NCBI GenBank assembly: GCA_019748055.1
Contig: JAIEQC010000008.1
Coordinates: 1 to 64,000 of the forward strand
DNA: 64,000 nt
Direction of reading: 5' to 3'
Origin: Caulobacteraceae bacterium
GTDB lineage: Bacteria > Pseudomonadota > Alphaproteobacteria > Caulobacterales > Caulobacteraceae
In this document: positions 55,632 to 63,969 of the stretch, in pieces
Layout of the letters: the number at the start of each line of letters is the position of its first letter
Numbering within the stretch: the first letter of the stretch is position 1
Program-made: the position numbers and the translations under genes
Notes under the pieces: generated by a model
Seen by the model: only the letters and a program-made list of their open reading frames with translations
The model's database searches: none
What the model was told of the DNA's origin: nothing

Positions 55632-56534
55632 ATGACGCAGACCGTCGCCTTCATCGGCCTGGGCAACATGGGCGGGGGCATGGCCGCCAATCAGGCCAGG
55701 GCCGGCCATGTCGTGAAGGCGTTCGATCTGTCCCAGGAGGCGGTGGCGCGCGCCGTGGCGGCGGGGTGCCAGGCGGCGGGGTCGGTGGCCGAGGCGGTCA
55801 AGGACGCGGACGTGGTGATCACCATGCTGCCGGCCGGGCCGCATGTGCTGAAGGTCTATTCCGAACAGATCATCGGCGCGGCGCCGACCGGTGCCCTGCT
55901 TCTGGACTGCTCCACCATCGACGTCGAGACCTGCCGCAAGGTGGCCGGGCTGGCGGCCGACGCCGGCTACGTCTTCGCCGACGCTCCGGTGTCGGGCGGG
56001 ACCATGGCGGCGGACGCGGGCACGCTTGCCTTCATGGTCGGCTGCGACGAGCCGGAATTCGCACGCATCGAGGCGGCGCTGGAGCCCATGAGCCGCGCCA
56101 CCTTCCGCGCCGGCGACCACGGGGCGGGGCAGGCGGCCAAGATCTGCAACAACATGATCCTCGGCATCACCATGCTGGGGACCTGCGAGGCGATCGCCCT
56201 GGCCGAGAAGCTGGGCCTGGACCCGGTGAAGATGTTCGACATCGTGTCCAAGGCTTCGGGCCAGAGCTGGTCGGTGACGACCTACTATCCGTGGCCCGGC
56301 CCGGTGCCGACCGCGCCGTCGAACCGCAACTACGACGGCGGGTTCGCCACGGCGATGATGCTGAAGGACCTGAAGCTGGCGCAGCAGGCGGCCGCGGCGG
56401 CCGGGGCCTCGACGCCGCTGGGGGCGCAGACGGAGGCGCTGTACCAGATGTTTGACCGGCTGGGGTTCGGAGGGCGCGACTTCTCGGCCATCGTGCAGCT
56501 GCTGCGCGGCAAGCTGGACGAGCTGCCGCGCTGA
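55632..56534 (+). CDS. mmsB: 3-hydroxyisobutyrate dehydrogenase MmsB
   Basis: 300 residues, the usual length. NAD-binding VAFIGLGNMGGGMAANQ, substrate-binding FADAPVSGGTMAADAG, catalytic Lys in GAGQAAKICNNMILG, and the C-terminal NYDGGFATAMMLKDLKLA. It oxidises 3-hydroxyisobutyrate to methylmalonate semialdehyde in valine degradation, the step after the 3-hydroxyisobutyryl-CoA hydrolase upstream. An AGGGAGAG ribosome-binding site precedes the start. Confidence 0.93.
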   Translation: MTQTVAFIGLGNMGGGMAANQARAGHVVKAFDLSQEAVARAVAAGCQAAGSVAEAVKDADVVITMLPAGPHVLKVYSEQIIGAAPTGALLLDCSTIDVETCRKVAGLAADAGYVFADAPVSGGTMAADAGTLAFMVGCDEPEFARIEAALEPMSRATFRAGDHGAGQAAKICNNMILGITMLGTCEAIALAEKLGLDPVKMFDIVSKASGQSWSVTTYYPWPGPVPTAPSNRNYDGGFATAMMLKDLKLAQQAAAAAGASTPLGAQTEALYQMFDRLGFGGRDFSAIVQLLRGKLDELPR

Positions 56535-56556
56535 TCGCGCACGATCTTGCCTGAGA

Positions 56557-56585
56557 ATGGTTCGCAAGTGAAAGCTTGCGACCAT
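56557..56585. promoter_or_regulatory. Inverted repeat between mmsB and hemA
   Basis: The outer arms ATGGT (56557-56561) and ACCAT (56581-56585) and the inner arms CGCAAG (56563-56568) and CTTGCG (56575-56580) pair, with one bulged T and a six-base loop. It follows the mmsB stop by 22 bases and lacks a T run. It may be an operator for hemA or a weak terminator. Confidence 0.45.
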
Positions 56586-56664
56586 TTAGCCCCCGTCCGA
56601 GGTGGACTTTCGCCGTCGCGGGAGTCAAACACGGCCTGTTCATCATCCGTCCGAGATCGCCGGG

Positions 56665-57891
56665 TTGTACGACTACCGCGCCGCATTCCAGTCCGCCGTC
56701 GAGCAGGTGAAGGGCGAGGGCCGCTATCGCGTCTTCGCCGACCTCAAGCGCGTGCGTGGCAAGTTTCCGCGCGCCGTGCGCCGTCGCGAGGACGGCACGG
56801 AGCAGGACGTCGTGGTCTGGTGCTCCAACGACTACCTCGGCATGGGCCAGAATCCGGTCGTGCTGGAGGCGATGAAGGCCGAGATCGACGCGGCGGGCGC
56901 CGGCGCCGGCGGCACGCGCAACATCTCGGGCACGACGCGCTCGGCCGTGGACCTGGAGGCCGAGCTGGCCGACTGGCACGGCAAGGAGGCGGCGCTGCTG
57001 TTCACCTCGGGCTATGTGGCCAATGAGGCGACGCTGGCGACTCTGCAGCGGATACTGCCGGGACTGATCATCTTCTCCGACAGTCTGAACCACGCCTCCA
57101 TGATCGCCGGCATCCGCCACGGGGGATGCGAGCGGCACGTCTTCCTGCACAACGACCTGACGCACCTGGAGCAACTTCTGGCCGCCGCGCCCGCGGACGC
57201 GCCCAAGCTGATCGCCTTCGAGAGCGTCTATTCGATGGACGGCGACATCGCCGACCTGAAGGGCACGATCGCGCTGGCCAAAAAGTACGGCGCCCTGACC
57301 TATCTGGACGAGGTCCACGCCGTCGGCCTGTACGGCGCGCGCGGTGCCGGCATCGCCGAGCGCGACGGGGTGCTGGACCAGATCGACGTGATCGAATGCA
57401 CGCTGGGCAAGGCCATCGGCGTCATGGGCGGCTACATCGCCGCCGACGCGGTGATCGTCGACGCGATCCGCAGTTGGGCCTCGGGTTTCATCTTCACGAC
57501 CTCGCTTCCGCCGGCGCTGACGGCGGGGGCCCTGGCGTCGGTGCGTCATCTGAAGACGCACCCGGAACTGCGCGAAAAGCATCAGGAGCGGGCTGCGGCT
57601 CTCAAGGCCCGTTTTGAGGCCGCAGGCATCCCCGTCATGCCGTCCGAGAGCCACATCGTGCCGGTTTTCGTGGGCGATCCGGTGCACACCAAGATGATCT
57701 CAGACATGCTGCTGGAAGACCACGGCATCTACGTCCAGCCGATCAACTATCCGACCGTGCCCAAGGGCACAGAGCGCCTGCGCTTCACGCCGTCGCCCGA
57801 CCATGACGACGGCATGATGGACGCCTTGGTCGAGGCGATGGACAAGCTCTGGACCCACTGCAATGTGGCGCGGCTGCCCGCGGTGGCCTGA
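56665..57891 (+). CDS. hemA: 5-aminolevulinate synthase HemA
   Basis: 408 residues from a TTG at 56665 (first residues [19 protein letters not shown]). PLP-binding Lys249 is in [15 protein letters not shown], matching Lys248 of Rhodobacter [20 protein letters not shown] and [12 protein letters not shown] are family motifs. It makes aminolevulinate from glycine and succinyl-CoA, the first step of heme synthesis, with hemB the second. The upstream in-frame ATG 56602 gives a 21-residue tail that is not family-like. A GAGTC site lies about 40 bases upstream. Confidence 0.95.
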   Translation: MYDYRAAFQSAVEQVKGEGRYRVFADLKRVRGKFPRAVRRREDGTEQDVVVWCSNDYLGMGQNPVVLEAMKAEIDAAGAGAGGTRNISGTTRSAVDLEAELADWHGKEAALLFTSGYVANEATLATLQRILPGLIIFSDSLNHASMIAGIRHGGCERHVFLHNDLTHLEQLLAAAPADAPKLIAFESVYSMDGDIADLKGTIALAKKYGALTYLDEVHAVGLYGARGAGIAERDGVLDQIDVIECTLGKAIGVMGGYIAADAVIVDAIRSWASGFIFTTSLPPALTAGALASVRHLKTHPELREKHQERAAALKARFEAAGIPVMPSESHIVPVFVGDPVHTKMISDMLLEDHGIYVQPINYPTVPKGTERLRFTPSPDHDDGMMDALVEAMDKLWTHCNVARLPAVA

Positions 57892-57911
57892 GCCTGAAAC
57901 CAGCACCTATG

Positions 57912-57947
57912 AAAAAGGCCCCGGATCGCTCCGGGGCCTTTCTCGTT
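57912..57947. terminator. Bidirectional rho-independent terminator
   Basis: A nine-base stem (57917-57925 with 57930-57938) with a TCGC loop, flanked by AAAAA at 57912-57916 and TTTCTCGTTT after 57938. It ends hemA on the plus strand and the RcnB-like gene on the minus strand. Confidence 0.9.
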
Positions 57948-57957
57948 TGGGGCCAGA

Positions 57958-58815
57958 TTACCAGCGCCAGGCGTCGTGAATGGCCTCGATGACGTAGCCG
58001 TCGAAGCGGTCGACCAGGTAGATGTTGTTGTCCACCCAGACCCACATCGTGCCCGGCTGTGGCCACGGCAGACCCCAGTAGCCCGGATCCGTGATCTCAT
58101 ACCGCCAGAACAGCGACGGCAGGTACTGGCCCTCGTAATATCGTCGGCCCCAGTACGACCGCGGGACGCTGTAATAGCCGTAGCCCGGCGAGAAGTAGAA
58201 GCCGACGCGGACGCCCGACCAGCCGCGGAAATGACGGTCGTTGCGCCACCAGTCGCTGCGAGTATGGCGACGGCTCCAGTCGCGCTGCCAGTTGTCGCGG
58301 TTCCAGTTGCGACGGAATTCCCGGTAGTCGCGGCGATCCTCCCGTCGTTCGAGACGGTCGTCCCGACGATCCTCGCGCCGCTCGAACCGGTCCTCGCGGC
58401 GGTCCTGACGGTCGTCTCGACGCTCGTCGCGCCGGTCCTCGCGACGCTCGCGCCGGTCCTCCCGCTGCTCCGGGCGCGTGACGGGTCGATCCTCGCGCCT
58501 CTCACGCCGGTCGTCACGACGTTCCTCACGCCGATCCTCACGGTCGTCCCGGCGCTCTTCCCGCCGCTCGCGCCGGTCCTGCGTGGGCGGCGGAGGAGGT
58601 GAGGGCGGGGTGACGTCGGGCCGCCGCCGCTCGCCGCCGCCGCCGCCACCGCCGCGGTTCTCTTCGCGCGCTTCACGGCGGGCTTCCCGTCGTTCCTCGC
58701 GCACCTCGGTGCGGTCACGACGCCGCTCGGGGTCCTGGGCCGCAGCGATCGCCGGAGCCGCCGCCGGAACGGCGAAAGCCGTCAGGGCGGAAAAGACCAG
58801 AAGGGTTCTCTTCAT
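57958..58815 (-). CDS. RcnB-like exported protein with long Arg/Asp/Glu repeat
   Basis: 285 residues. Signal peptide 1-26 (ending AAPAIAAAQ), then a 140-residue low-complexity region of RRED, RRDDR, ERREDR units with a Gly/Pro-rich insert, and a C-terminal RcnB-type domain rich in Trp, Tyr and Arg (SPGYGYYSVPRSYWGRRYYE, WPQPGTMWVWVDNNIYLVD). RcnB family proteins are periplasmic and in E. coli affect nickel and cobalt homeostasis; here the role is not known. A paralogue lies next to it upstream. Confidence 0.85.
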   Translation of the reverse strand: MKRTLLVFSALTAFAVPAAAPAIAAAQDPERRRDRTEVREERREARREAREENRGGGGGGGERRRPDVTPPSPPPPPTQDRRERREERRDDREDRREERRDDRRERREDRPVTRPEQREDRRERREDRRDERRDDRQDRREDRFERREDRRDDRLERREDRRDYREFRRNWNRDNWQRDWSRRHTRSDWWRNDRHFRGWSGVRVGFYFSPGYGYYSVPRSYWGRRYYEGQYLPSLFWRYEITDPGYWGLPWPQPGTMWVWVDNNIYLVDRFDGYVIEAIHDAWRW

Positions 58816-58917
58816 TCTCGTGGTTCCTGCACGCCCCTCACGGGCGGCTTGGGATTGAGGCTGATCCCGTCAAGCTGAACGGCATGTGAACCATGTTCGA
58901 TCGACCGACGGGGCAGG

Positions 58918-58947
58918 AAAAAGGCCCCGCGAGCGCGCCGCGAGGCC
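58918..58947 (-). terminator. Rho-independent terminator for the second RcnB-like gene
   Basis: Nine-base stem with one G-U pair (58923-58931 with 58939-58947), seven-base loop, followed on the minus strand by TTTTT (58918-58922). It lies 27 bases past the stop of the gene at 58974-59540. Confidence 0.8.
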
Positions 58948-58973
58948 CTTCTCCCCACTCACGTCCCGTCGCG

Positions 58974-59540
58974 TCAGAAGACGTCGAACAGGACGTCGGC
59001 GATCAAGCCGGTGGCCAGGGCCACCAGCAGGATGTCGTTGTCCGCGTGCACCCAGCGATGTCCGCGCGGGGCCGGACGCAGGCCGTAGAAGTACGGGTCG
59101 TTCACGTAGTAGCGGTGATAGGCCGACGGCAGGTAGGCCCCACGGCGCCAGCTGTAGCCGTAGTAGCGGGGCTCGACCCGGTAATAGCCGTAGCCCGGCG
59201 CGTACCAGTAGCCGTTGCGCCGGCCGCTGTAGTCGCGGAACTCCGACCGGCCGCGCCACCAGTCGCGATTGTTGCGGTCCCAGCGGCGGTCGTTGCGGAA
59301 ATCGCGACGGTCGTCCCGGCGTTCGGCCCGGAAGTCACGGCGATCTTCTCTTCGATCCTGCCGATACTCCCTACGATCGTCGCGGCGATCCTGTCGCCAC
59401 TCCCGGCGGTCGTCGCGACGATCTCTTCGGTCTTCGCGACGGTCGTCCCGGTCGCGGCGGCTCTGGGCTTCGGCGGCCAGCGGCACGGCCGTCGTCGCCA
59501 GGGCGACGGCGACGATGGCGGCCTTGGTCAGGCGGTTCAT
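58974..59540 (-). CDS. RcnB-like exported protein (paralogue)
   Basis: 188 residues. Signal peptide 1-26 (ending AEAQS), an Arg/Asp-rich stretch ([18 protein letters not shown] and [16 protein letters not shown]), then an RcnB domain: [33 protein letters not shown], and a hydrophobic C-terminal helix ([21 protein letters not shown]). It resembles the neighbour at 57958-58815 in layout and is probably a tandem duplicate. Function unknown beyond the family. Confidence 0.85.
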   Translation of the reverse strand: MNRLTKAAIVAVALATTAVPLAAEAQSRRDRDDRREDRRDRRDDRREWRQDRRDDRREYRQDRREDRRDFRAERRDDRRDFRNDRRWDRNNRDWWRGRSEFRDYSGRRNGYWYAPGYGYYRVEPRYYGYSWRRGAYLPSAYHRYYVNDPYFYGLRPAPRGHRWVHADNDILLVALATGLIADVLFDVF

Positions 59541-59702
59541 GAACGGACCTCGTCTGGTGAGCGGACCAAGTGGATCCGCGATCTGGGGATGCCCGACGGT
59601 TGGTCCCCGCGCATGAACCGTCCCTGAATGAGACGGTCAGGTTTACCGTTGCGGCGTACCGCCTGCCATCCCACCTGAGCGACACAAACGAAGAGATCCC
59701 GA

Positions 59703-60431
59703 ATGACCTCCCCGATCGAACTCTGGTACTGGCCCACGCCGAACGGCTGGAAGATCTCCATCGCGCTTGAGGAGATGGAGCTGCCCTACGAGCTGAAGCC
59801 CGTGAACATAGGCACTGGGGAGCAGTTCGACCCGGCTTTTCAGGCACTCAGCCCCAACGGCCGAATGCCCGCCATCGTCGATCCGGACGGGCCGGACGGC
59901 CGGTCGCTGTCGATCTTCGAGAGCGGGGCGATCCTGCAGTACTTGGGCGCAAAGTCCGGCCGCTTCTATCCGCACGACGCGCGCGGCAAGGCCGAGGTGG
60001 ATCAGTGGCTGTTCTGGCAGGTGGGCGGCCTGGGCCCGATGGCGGGACAGACGCACCACTTCCGCCAGTACGCGCCCGCGCTGACGTCGGACCAGCGTCA
60101 TCTGGCCTATGGCGTGCGGCGATACACCGACGAGACGCACCGCCTCTATGGCGTGCTGGATCGGCGCCTGGCCGATCGAGAATTCGTGGCCGGCGACTAT
60201 TCCATCGCCGACATGGCGATCTGGCCGTGGATCGTGCCGTGGGAGCGGCAGGGGCAGGACCTGGCAGAGTTCCCCAACCTCAAGCGCTGGTTCGAGACCG
60301 TAGAGGCGAGGCCGGCGGTGCAGAAGGGCCGGTGGCTGGGCAAGGATCTGTCGCGCGATCTGGCCAAGGCCGGGCGCGAGGCGGACGCACAGCGGGCCGT
60401 CCTGTTCGGTCAACGGGCGCGCAAGTCTTAA
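59703..60431 (+). CDS. Glutathione S-transferase (Nu class, YghU/YfcG-like)
   Basis: 242 residues. The thioredoxin-fold N-terminal domain reads IELWYWPTPNGWKISIALEEM, with NGRMPAIVDPDG and FESGAILQYLGA (glutathione-binding Glu-Ser). The C-terminal helical domain includes AGDYSIADMAIWPWIV. YfcG/YghU-type enzymes reduce disulfides or peroxides using glutathione. It starts a plus-strand unit after the RcnB pair. Confidence 0.9.
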   Translation: MTSPIELWYWPTPNGWKISIALEEMELPYELKPVNIGTGEQFDPAFQALSPNGRMPAIVDPDGPDGRSLSIFESGAILQYLGAKSGRFYPHDARGKAEVDQWLFWQVGGLGPMAGQTHHFRQYAPALTSDQRHLAYGVRRYTDETHRLYGVLDRRLADREFVAGDYSIADMAIWPWIVPWERQGQDLAEFPNLKRWFETVEARPAVQKGRWLGKDLSRDLAKAGREADAQRAVLFGQRARKS

Positions 60432-60602
60432 GGCGGGATTGCCGAGGCGTTTCCAAGGTTTGAACGCGGCTTTGAGTATTCACGCTTCGTTGGCGAAAAA
60501 GAATCGGCCGCGTTTCCGCCATTAACTTTAACTTCAAACCGGCGGTATTTCATCGCGCTCAAGGAAGCGGGGCCAGAAGGGCCTCGGCCTGGAGGACTGG
60601 TG

Positions 60603-60905
60603 ATGAACGCGCAAGAACTGGCGCACGACGTTGCGGAAGACGGCGGCCTGCCGTTGCCCACCCCGGACATGGACGGCGATCAGCTGTTCCAGCTGGGGCT
60701 GAAGTATTCGACCGGCACGGGCGGCTGCCCGATGGACCGCGTTTCGGCGCACATGATCCTGAACCTGGCCGCCATGAAGGGGTCGGAGGCCGCGCGCGAC
60801 TATCGTCGCGAGCTGTCGCAGGAGATGGATCGCGAGGAGATCGGCGAGGCCCAGCGCGCCGCCCGCCGCTGGATCGACGCCGGAACGACCCGACTGGCGG
60901 CCTGA
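60603..60905 (+). CDS. Sel1-like repeat-related small protein
   Basis: 100 residues from ATG 60603. One or two Sel1-like units are seen (DQLFQLGLKYSTGTGGCP, then SAHMILNLAAMKGSEAARDY). Sel1 proteins are protein-protein interaction adaptors. No signal peptide. GAATC at 60501-60505 and a TTAACTTTAAC stretch lie in the 171-base gap upstream. The ribosome-binding site is GGAGGA. Its partner is unknown. Confidence 0.75.
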   Translation: MNAQELAHDVAEDGGLPLPTPDMDGDQLFQLGLKYSTGTGGCPMDRVSAHMILNLAAMKGSEAARDYRRELSQEMDREEIGEAQRAARRWIDAGTTRLAA

Positions 60906-60916
60906 CGCGGCCGCCG

Positions 60917-61645
60917 TCAGAACTGCTGATACTGGCCGTTGATCGTGTAGTTGAACCCGATCGGCAGGGCGTTGCGGATCTGGGTGAAGAAGTTGGCCAG
61001 CTCGCCCAAGGTGGAGCGCGGCACGAAGATCACGTCGCCGCGCCGCACGGCCACCGCCATTCCGCGACGGGGCCGGAGATCCAGCACCCGCAGCATCCGC
61101 CGCCCGCCGGGCCCGCGTCGGATCAGGGCCACTTCCTGCGTCCGCGCCGTCGGCAGGAAGCCCCCGGCCTGTATGACCGCCTGATAGGCGTCGATGTCGC
61201 CGGTCATCTCATAGACGCCGGGCGTGCGGACCTCGCCGTCCACCCACACCCGGATCGGCCCCGCCTGCTTCAGAGTGATCTCAACGACCGGCCGCACCAG
61301 CTGGCTGGCGTAGCCGTCGGACACGTCCCGCTCCAGCTCCGCCAGGGTGCGGTCCGCCGCCATCACCTGGCCCAGCAGGGGCAGGGAGATGCGCCCGTCC
61401 GGTCCGACCTTCAGCGTGCGCGTCAGCTCGGGCGCCGTCGGCGTCGCGACCTCGATCTCGTCGTTGGGATAGAGGACGTATTCGGGCTCCGCGTCCGTCC
61501 AGTCGGCGAAGGGAATGTCTGGAAAACCCACCGTCGTCGCCGGACCGGCCAGGGGCGAGGCCATGCGCGGCACGCTCACGCCCCCGCACGCCGCCAGCGG
61601 CAAGGCGACGAGGCCAAGCATCAGATGCCGGCGGCTGAAGCTCAT
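60917..61645 (-). CDS. hfsD: Wza/HfsD-type outer-membrane polysaccharide export lipoprotein
   Basis: 242 residues from ATG 61645. Lipobox LPLAAC (Cys20). A polysaccharide export (PES) domain: YVLYPNDEIEVATPTAPELT, GRISLPLLGQVMAADRTLAELE, then SLBB-type RVWVDGEVRTPGVYEM and AVIQAGGFLPTAR, and the final GDVIFVPRS. Length and neighbours fit HfsD, which forms the outer-membrane channel for holdfast polysaccharide in Caulobacter. It is divergent from the hfsA-like gene over 125 bases, whereas hfsDAB is described as an operon in C. crescentus. Confidence 0.8.
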   Translation of the reverse strand: MSFSRRHLMLGLVALPLAACGGVSVPRMASPLAGPATTVGFPDIPFADWTDAEPEYVLYPNDEIEVATPTAPELTRTLKVGPDGRISLPLLGQVMAADRTLAELERDVSDGYASQLVRPVVEITLKQAGPIRVWVDGEVRTPGVYEMTGDIDAYQAVIQAGGFLPTARTQEVALIRRGPGGRRMLRVLDLRPRRGMAVAVRRGDVIFVPRSTLGELANFFTQIRNALPIGFNYTINGQYQQF

Positions 61646-61649
61646 GGGC

Positions 61650-61758
61650 GAATCCCGACGCGACGGAGCACTGTTGGGGGCAGGGTGCGGCGTCATGGGT
61701 AACCGATGGTTAACGCCGAAGGGCGAAGGCTGAGGCTCCGGTTCAGTCTCACGGATTC
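61650..61758. promoter_or_regulatory. hfsD-hfsA divergent region with GANTC sites and a TAACC palindrome
   Basis: The region holds GAATC (61650-61654), a TAACC-GAT-GGTTA palindrome (61700-61712) that includes a CtrA half-site-like TTAACCAT on the minus strand, and GATTC (61754-61758). Both genes start within 5 and 13 bases of a GANTC site. Confidence 0.45.
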
Positions 61759-61770
61759 GCGTCCAGGCCC

Positions 61771-63216
61771 ATGCGCACGACGGCCACAGTCATCGCCCGA
61801 CCGCGCTACGGCCTGCTGGACGTGATCGGCCTGCTGTTCCGCGAGTTCTGGATCATGGTCGTGGTCTTCCTGGCCGTGGTGGCGATCGGGACGGCGCTCG
61901 TCCTGACCACGGGCAAGACCTATACGGCGCGCGGCAGCGTCTACGCTGGGGTGGGACAGGAATACGTCTATCAGCCGCGCGTCGGCGTGGCCGAACGCGG
62001 CCAGACGCCGGACGTCGACACCGTCACCCAGTCCGAGGCCGCGCTGCTGAACAGCCGGGCCGTGAAGGACCGCGTCGTCGACGTCTTGGGCGCCCCGGCC
62101 ATCCTGGGCCCCGACGCCAAGGGCACGCCGGACCAGCAGCGCGTCGCCGCCATCCGCGCGCTGGAGTCGGGACTGGAAGCGGGCGCCGTGACCGGCAGCC
62201 CCATCATTGGCGTGACCTACGAGGCCGACGACCCGCAGCGGGCGGCCAAGGTTCTGAACGCCGTCATCGACCAGTATCTGATCCACCGCCGCGAAGTGTT
62301 CGCCGACGCCACGGCGCCCGCCCTGACCGCACAGCGGCTGGTGTTCGAGGATGAGCTGGCCAAGGCGGACGCGGCCTATGAGCAGTTCCTGCGGACCGAA
62401 AACATCGGGGACTTCGCGGCCTACAAGACGGCGCTGGCGGCCAATTACCAGACGGTCTCGGCCGACCGGCTGTCGACGCAGGCACAGGTGAACCAGCTGA
62501 CCCGCCAGCTGGCGACGCTGGAGGCCCAACTTGCGGTGACGCCGCCCGAGATCGCCCTGCAGCAGGATCTGAACGTGTCCGCGCGGGACCAGATACTTCA
62601 ACTGCGCACCGAGCGCGAACAGCTGCTGGCGCGGTACCTGCCCGACAGCCAGCCGATCCAGGACATCGAGGCCCGCATCGCCGGGCTCGAGGCCTATGTG
62701 GGGGCCGGGCAGGGCGTGGGCGTGAAGGAAGTCCGGACAGGACCGAATCCGATCTGGGTCGAGCTGGAGACGACGCGGGCCACCACCCTGGCCCAGCGGG
62801 ATTCTCTGGTGGCGCGCCTGGCCGTTCTGGACGGCCAGCTGGGCGAGCTTCGGTCGCGGCAGGCGCGGCTGACCGCGATCGAGTCCGAGAACGCCACCCT
62901 GGCCGGCGCCCGCGACGTGCAGAGCGCGACGGTGCGCGAGTTCCAGCAGCGCGAGGCCCAGGCCCTGGCCGATCAGGGGCTGGTGCGCGCCGGCGCGGAC
63001 GACGTGCGGATCATGGAGCGGGCCTCGCCGCCGCTGCGGGGCAAGAGCCTGAAGCTGCCGCTGCTGGCGGCGGTGATCCTGTTTGCGGGGCTGACGGCGC
63101 TGTCGGTGGGGCTGATCCGCATCTTCTCGCGCCGGGGCTTTTCGACGCCCGCCTCGGTGGGGCGCACGCTCGACCTGCCGGTTCTCGCCGCCGCGCCGGT
63201 CAAGGCGGCCCGATGA
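61771..63216 (+). CDS. hfsA: Wzz/GumC/HfsA-type polysaccharide chain-length or copolymerase protein
   Basis: 481 residues. Two membrane helices (about 26-46 and 432-455) flank a periplasmic region with long coiled-coil helices (LSTQAQVNQLTRQLATLEAQ, RSRQARLTAIESENATLAG). The N-terminal Wzz domain reads LLFREFWIMVVVFLAVVAIG and TYTARGSVYAGVGQEYVYQP. A short cytoplasmic tail (GRTLDLPVLAAAPVKAAR) follows. It should work with the outer-membrane channel in holdfast polysaccharide export. It is followed by the HfsB-like ATPase after 27 bases. Confidence 0.82.
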   Translation: MRTTATVIARPRYGLLDVIGLLFREFWIMVVVFLAVVAIGTALVLTTGKTYTARGSVYAGVGQEYVYQPRVGVAERGQTPDVDTVTQSEAALLNSRAVKDRVVDVLGAPAILGPDAKGTPDQQRVAAIRALESGLEAGAVTGSPIIGVTYEADDPQRAAKVLNAVIDQYLIHRREVFADATAPALTAQRLVFEDELAKADAAYEQFLRTENIGDFAAYKTALAANYQTVSADRLSTQAQVNQLTRQLATLEAQLAVTPPEIALQQDLNVSARDQILQLRTEREQLLARYLPDSQPIQDIEARIAGLEAYVGAGQGVGVKEVRTGPNPIWVELETTRATTLAQRDSLVARLAVLDGQLGELRSRQARLTAIESENATLAGARDVQSATVREFQQREAQALADQGLVRAGADDVRIMERASPPLRGKSLKLPLLAAVILFAGLTALSVGLIRIFSRRGFSTPASVGRTLDLPVLAAAPVKAAR

Positions 63217-63243
63217 CCGTGCGGGCGTGTTAGCCTTTCGCCC

Positions 63244-63969
63244 GTGTCCCGGATTTCCGCCGATTCGATGGTCGATCTGACGTCAGAGATGGCGGCGCTC
63301 TGGGCCGGGCTGGGTCCGGCGCCGTCGCGCGGCGGACGGATGGTCCTGATTGTCTCGGCGGTGTCGGGGGAGGGGGCCTCCACGGTCGCGCGGGAGTATG
63401 CGCGTCTGGCCGCCGTGCGGGCGCGGCGCCCCGTCTGGCTGATCGACGCCGACCTGGACCAGCCTGGTCAGATGGAGGCGGTGGCCGGCGCGCCGGAGCG
63501 GTTCGGCCGTCTGGGCAAGCCGGCGCTGGCGTCGCCGGACGGCTCCTGCTTCTTCGACGTGCATCCGCCGGTGAAGAGCCGCGACGGCCGCATCGTGCCG
63601 ACGGCGCGTCTGCTGACGGCGCGGGCGTGCCTGGGCGGCCGGCTGTGGGTGTCCCGGTTCGCGGCCGAGACGCTGAGGGTCGGCCAGAGGGTCGAGGCGT
63701 CGCCCGATCCGGCCTACTGGAACGCCCTGCGCCCCCATGCCGAGACCGTGGTCGTGGACTGTCCCTCGGCCGACCGGTCCGACGCGGCCTTGATCCTCGC
63801 CCCGCTGGCCGATGCCGTCGTGCTGGTGGTGGCGGCGGAGTCGACGGGAGCCGACGCCGCTGGGGCCCTGCGGCACGAGGTCCAAGCGGTGGGCGGGCGG
63901 ATCGCGGGAGTGGTTCTGAACCGCACGGCGTGGTCGCCGCCGTCCTTCCTCAAACGCCTGACGGGCTGA
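63244..63969 (+). CDS. hfsB: HfsB-like BY-kinase-fold ATPase with degenerate Walker A
   Basis: 241 residues starting at GTG 63244. The layout is that of bacterial tyrosine kinase/Mrp-type ATPases: VLIVSAVSGEGASTVARE (the P-loop, residues 36-52) and the Walker A' motif VWLIDADLDQP, then VVVDCPSADRSDAAL as Walker B. The invariant lysine of GxxGKS is Ala45 (SGEGAS), so ATP hydrolysis or kinase activity is probably lost or changed. No Tyr-rich C-terminal tail is visible. It fits HfsB by position after hfsA. Confidence 0.75.
   Translation: MSRISADSMVDLTSEMAALWAGLGPAPSRGGRMVLIVSAVSGEGASTVAREYARLAAVRARRPVWLIDADLDQPGQMEAVAGAPERFGRLGKPALASPDGSCFFDVHPPVKSRDGRIVPTARLLTARACLGGRLWVSRFAAETLRVGQRVEASPDPAYWNALRPHAETVVVDCPSADRSDAALILAPLADAVVLVVAAESTGADAAGALRHEVQAVGGRIAGVVLNRTAWSPPSFLKRLTG

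Noticed and set aside
60526-60536. TTAACTTTAAC as a CtrA site before the Sel1-like gene
   Set aside because: The two TTAA cores are separated by 2 bases, not the 7 of the CtrA consensus.
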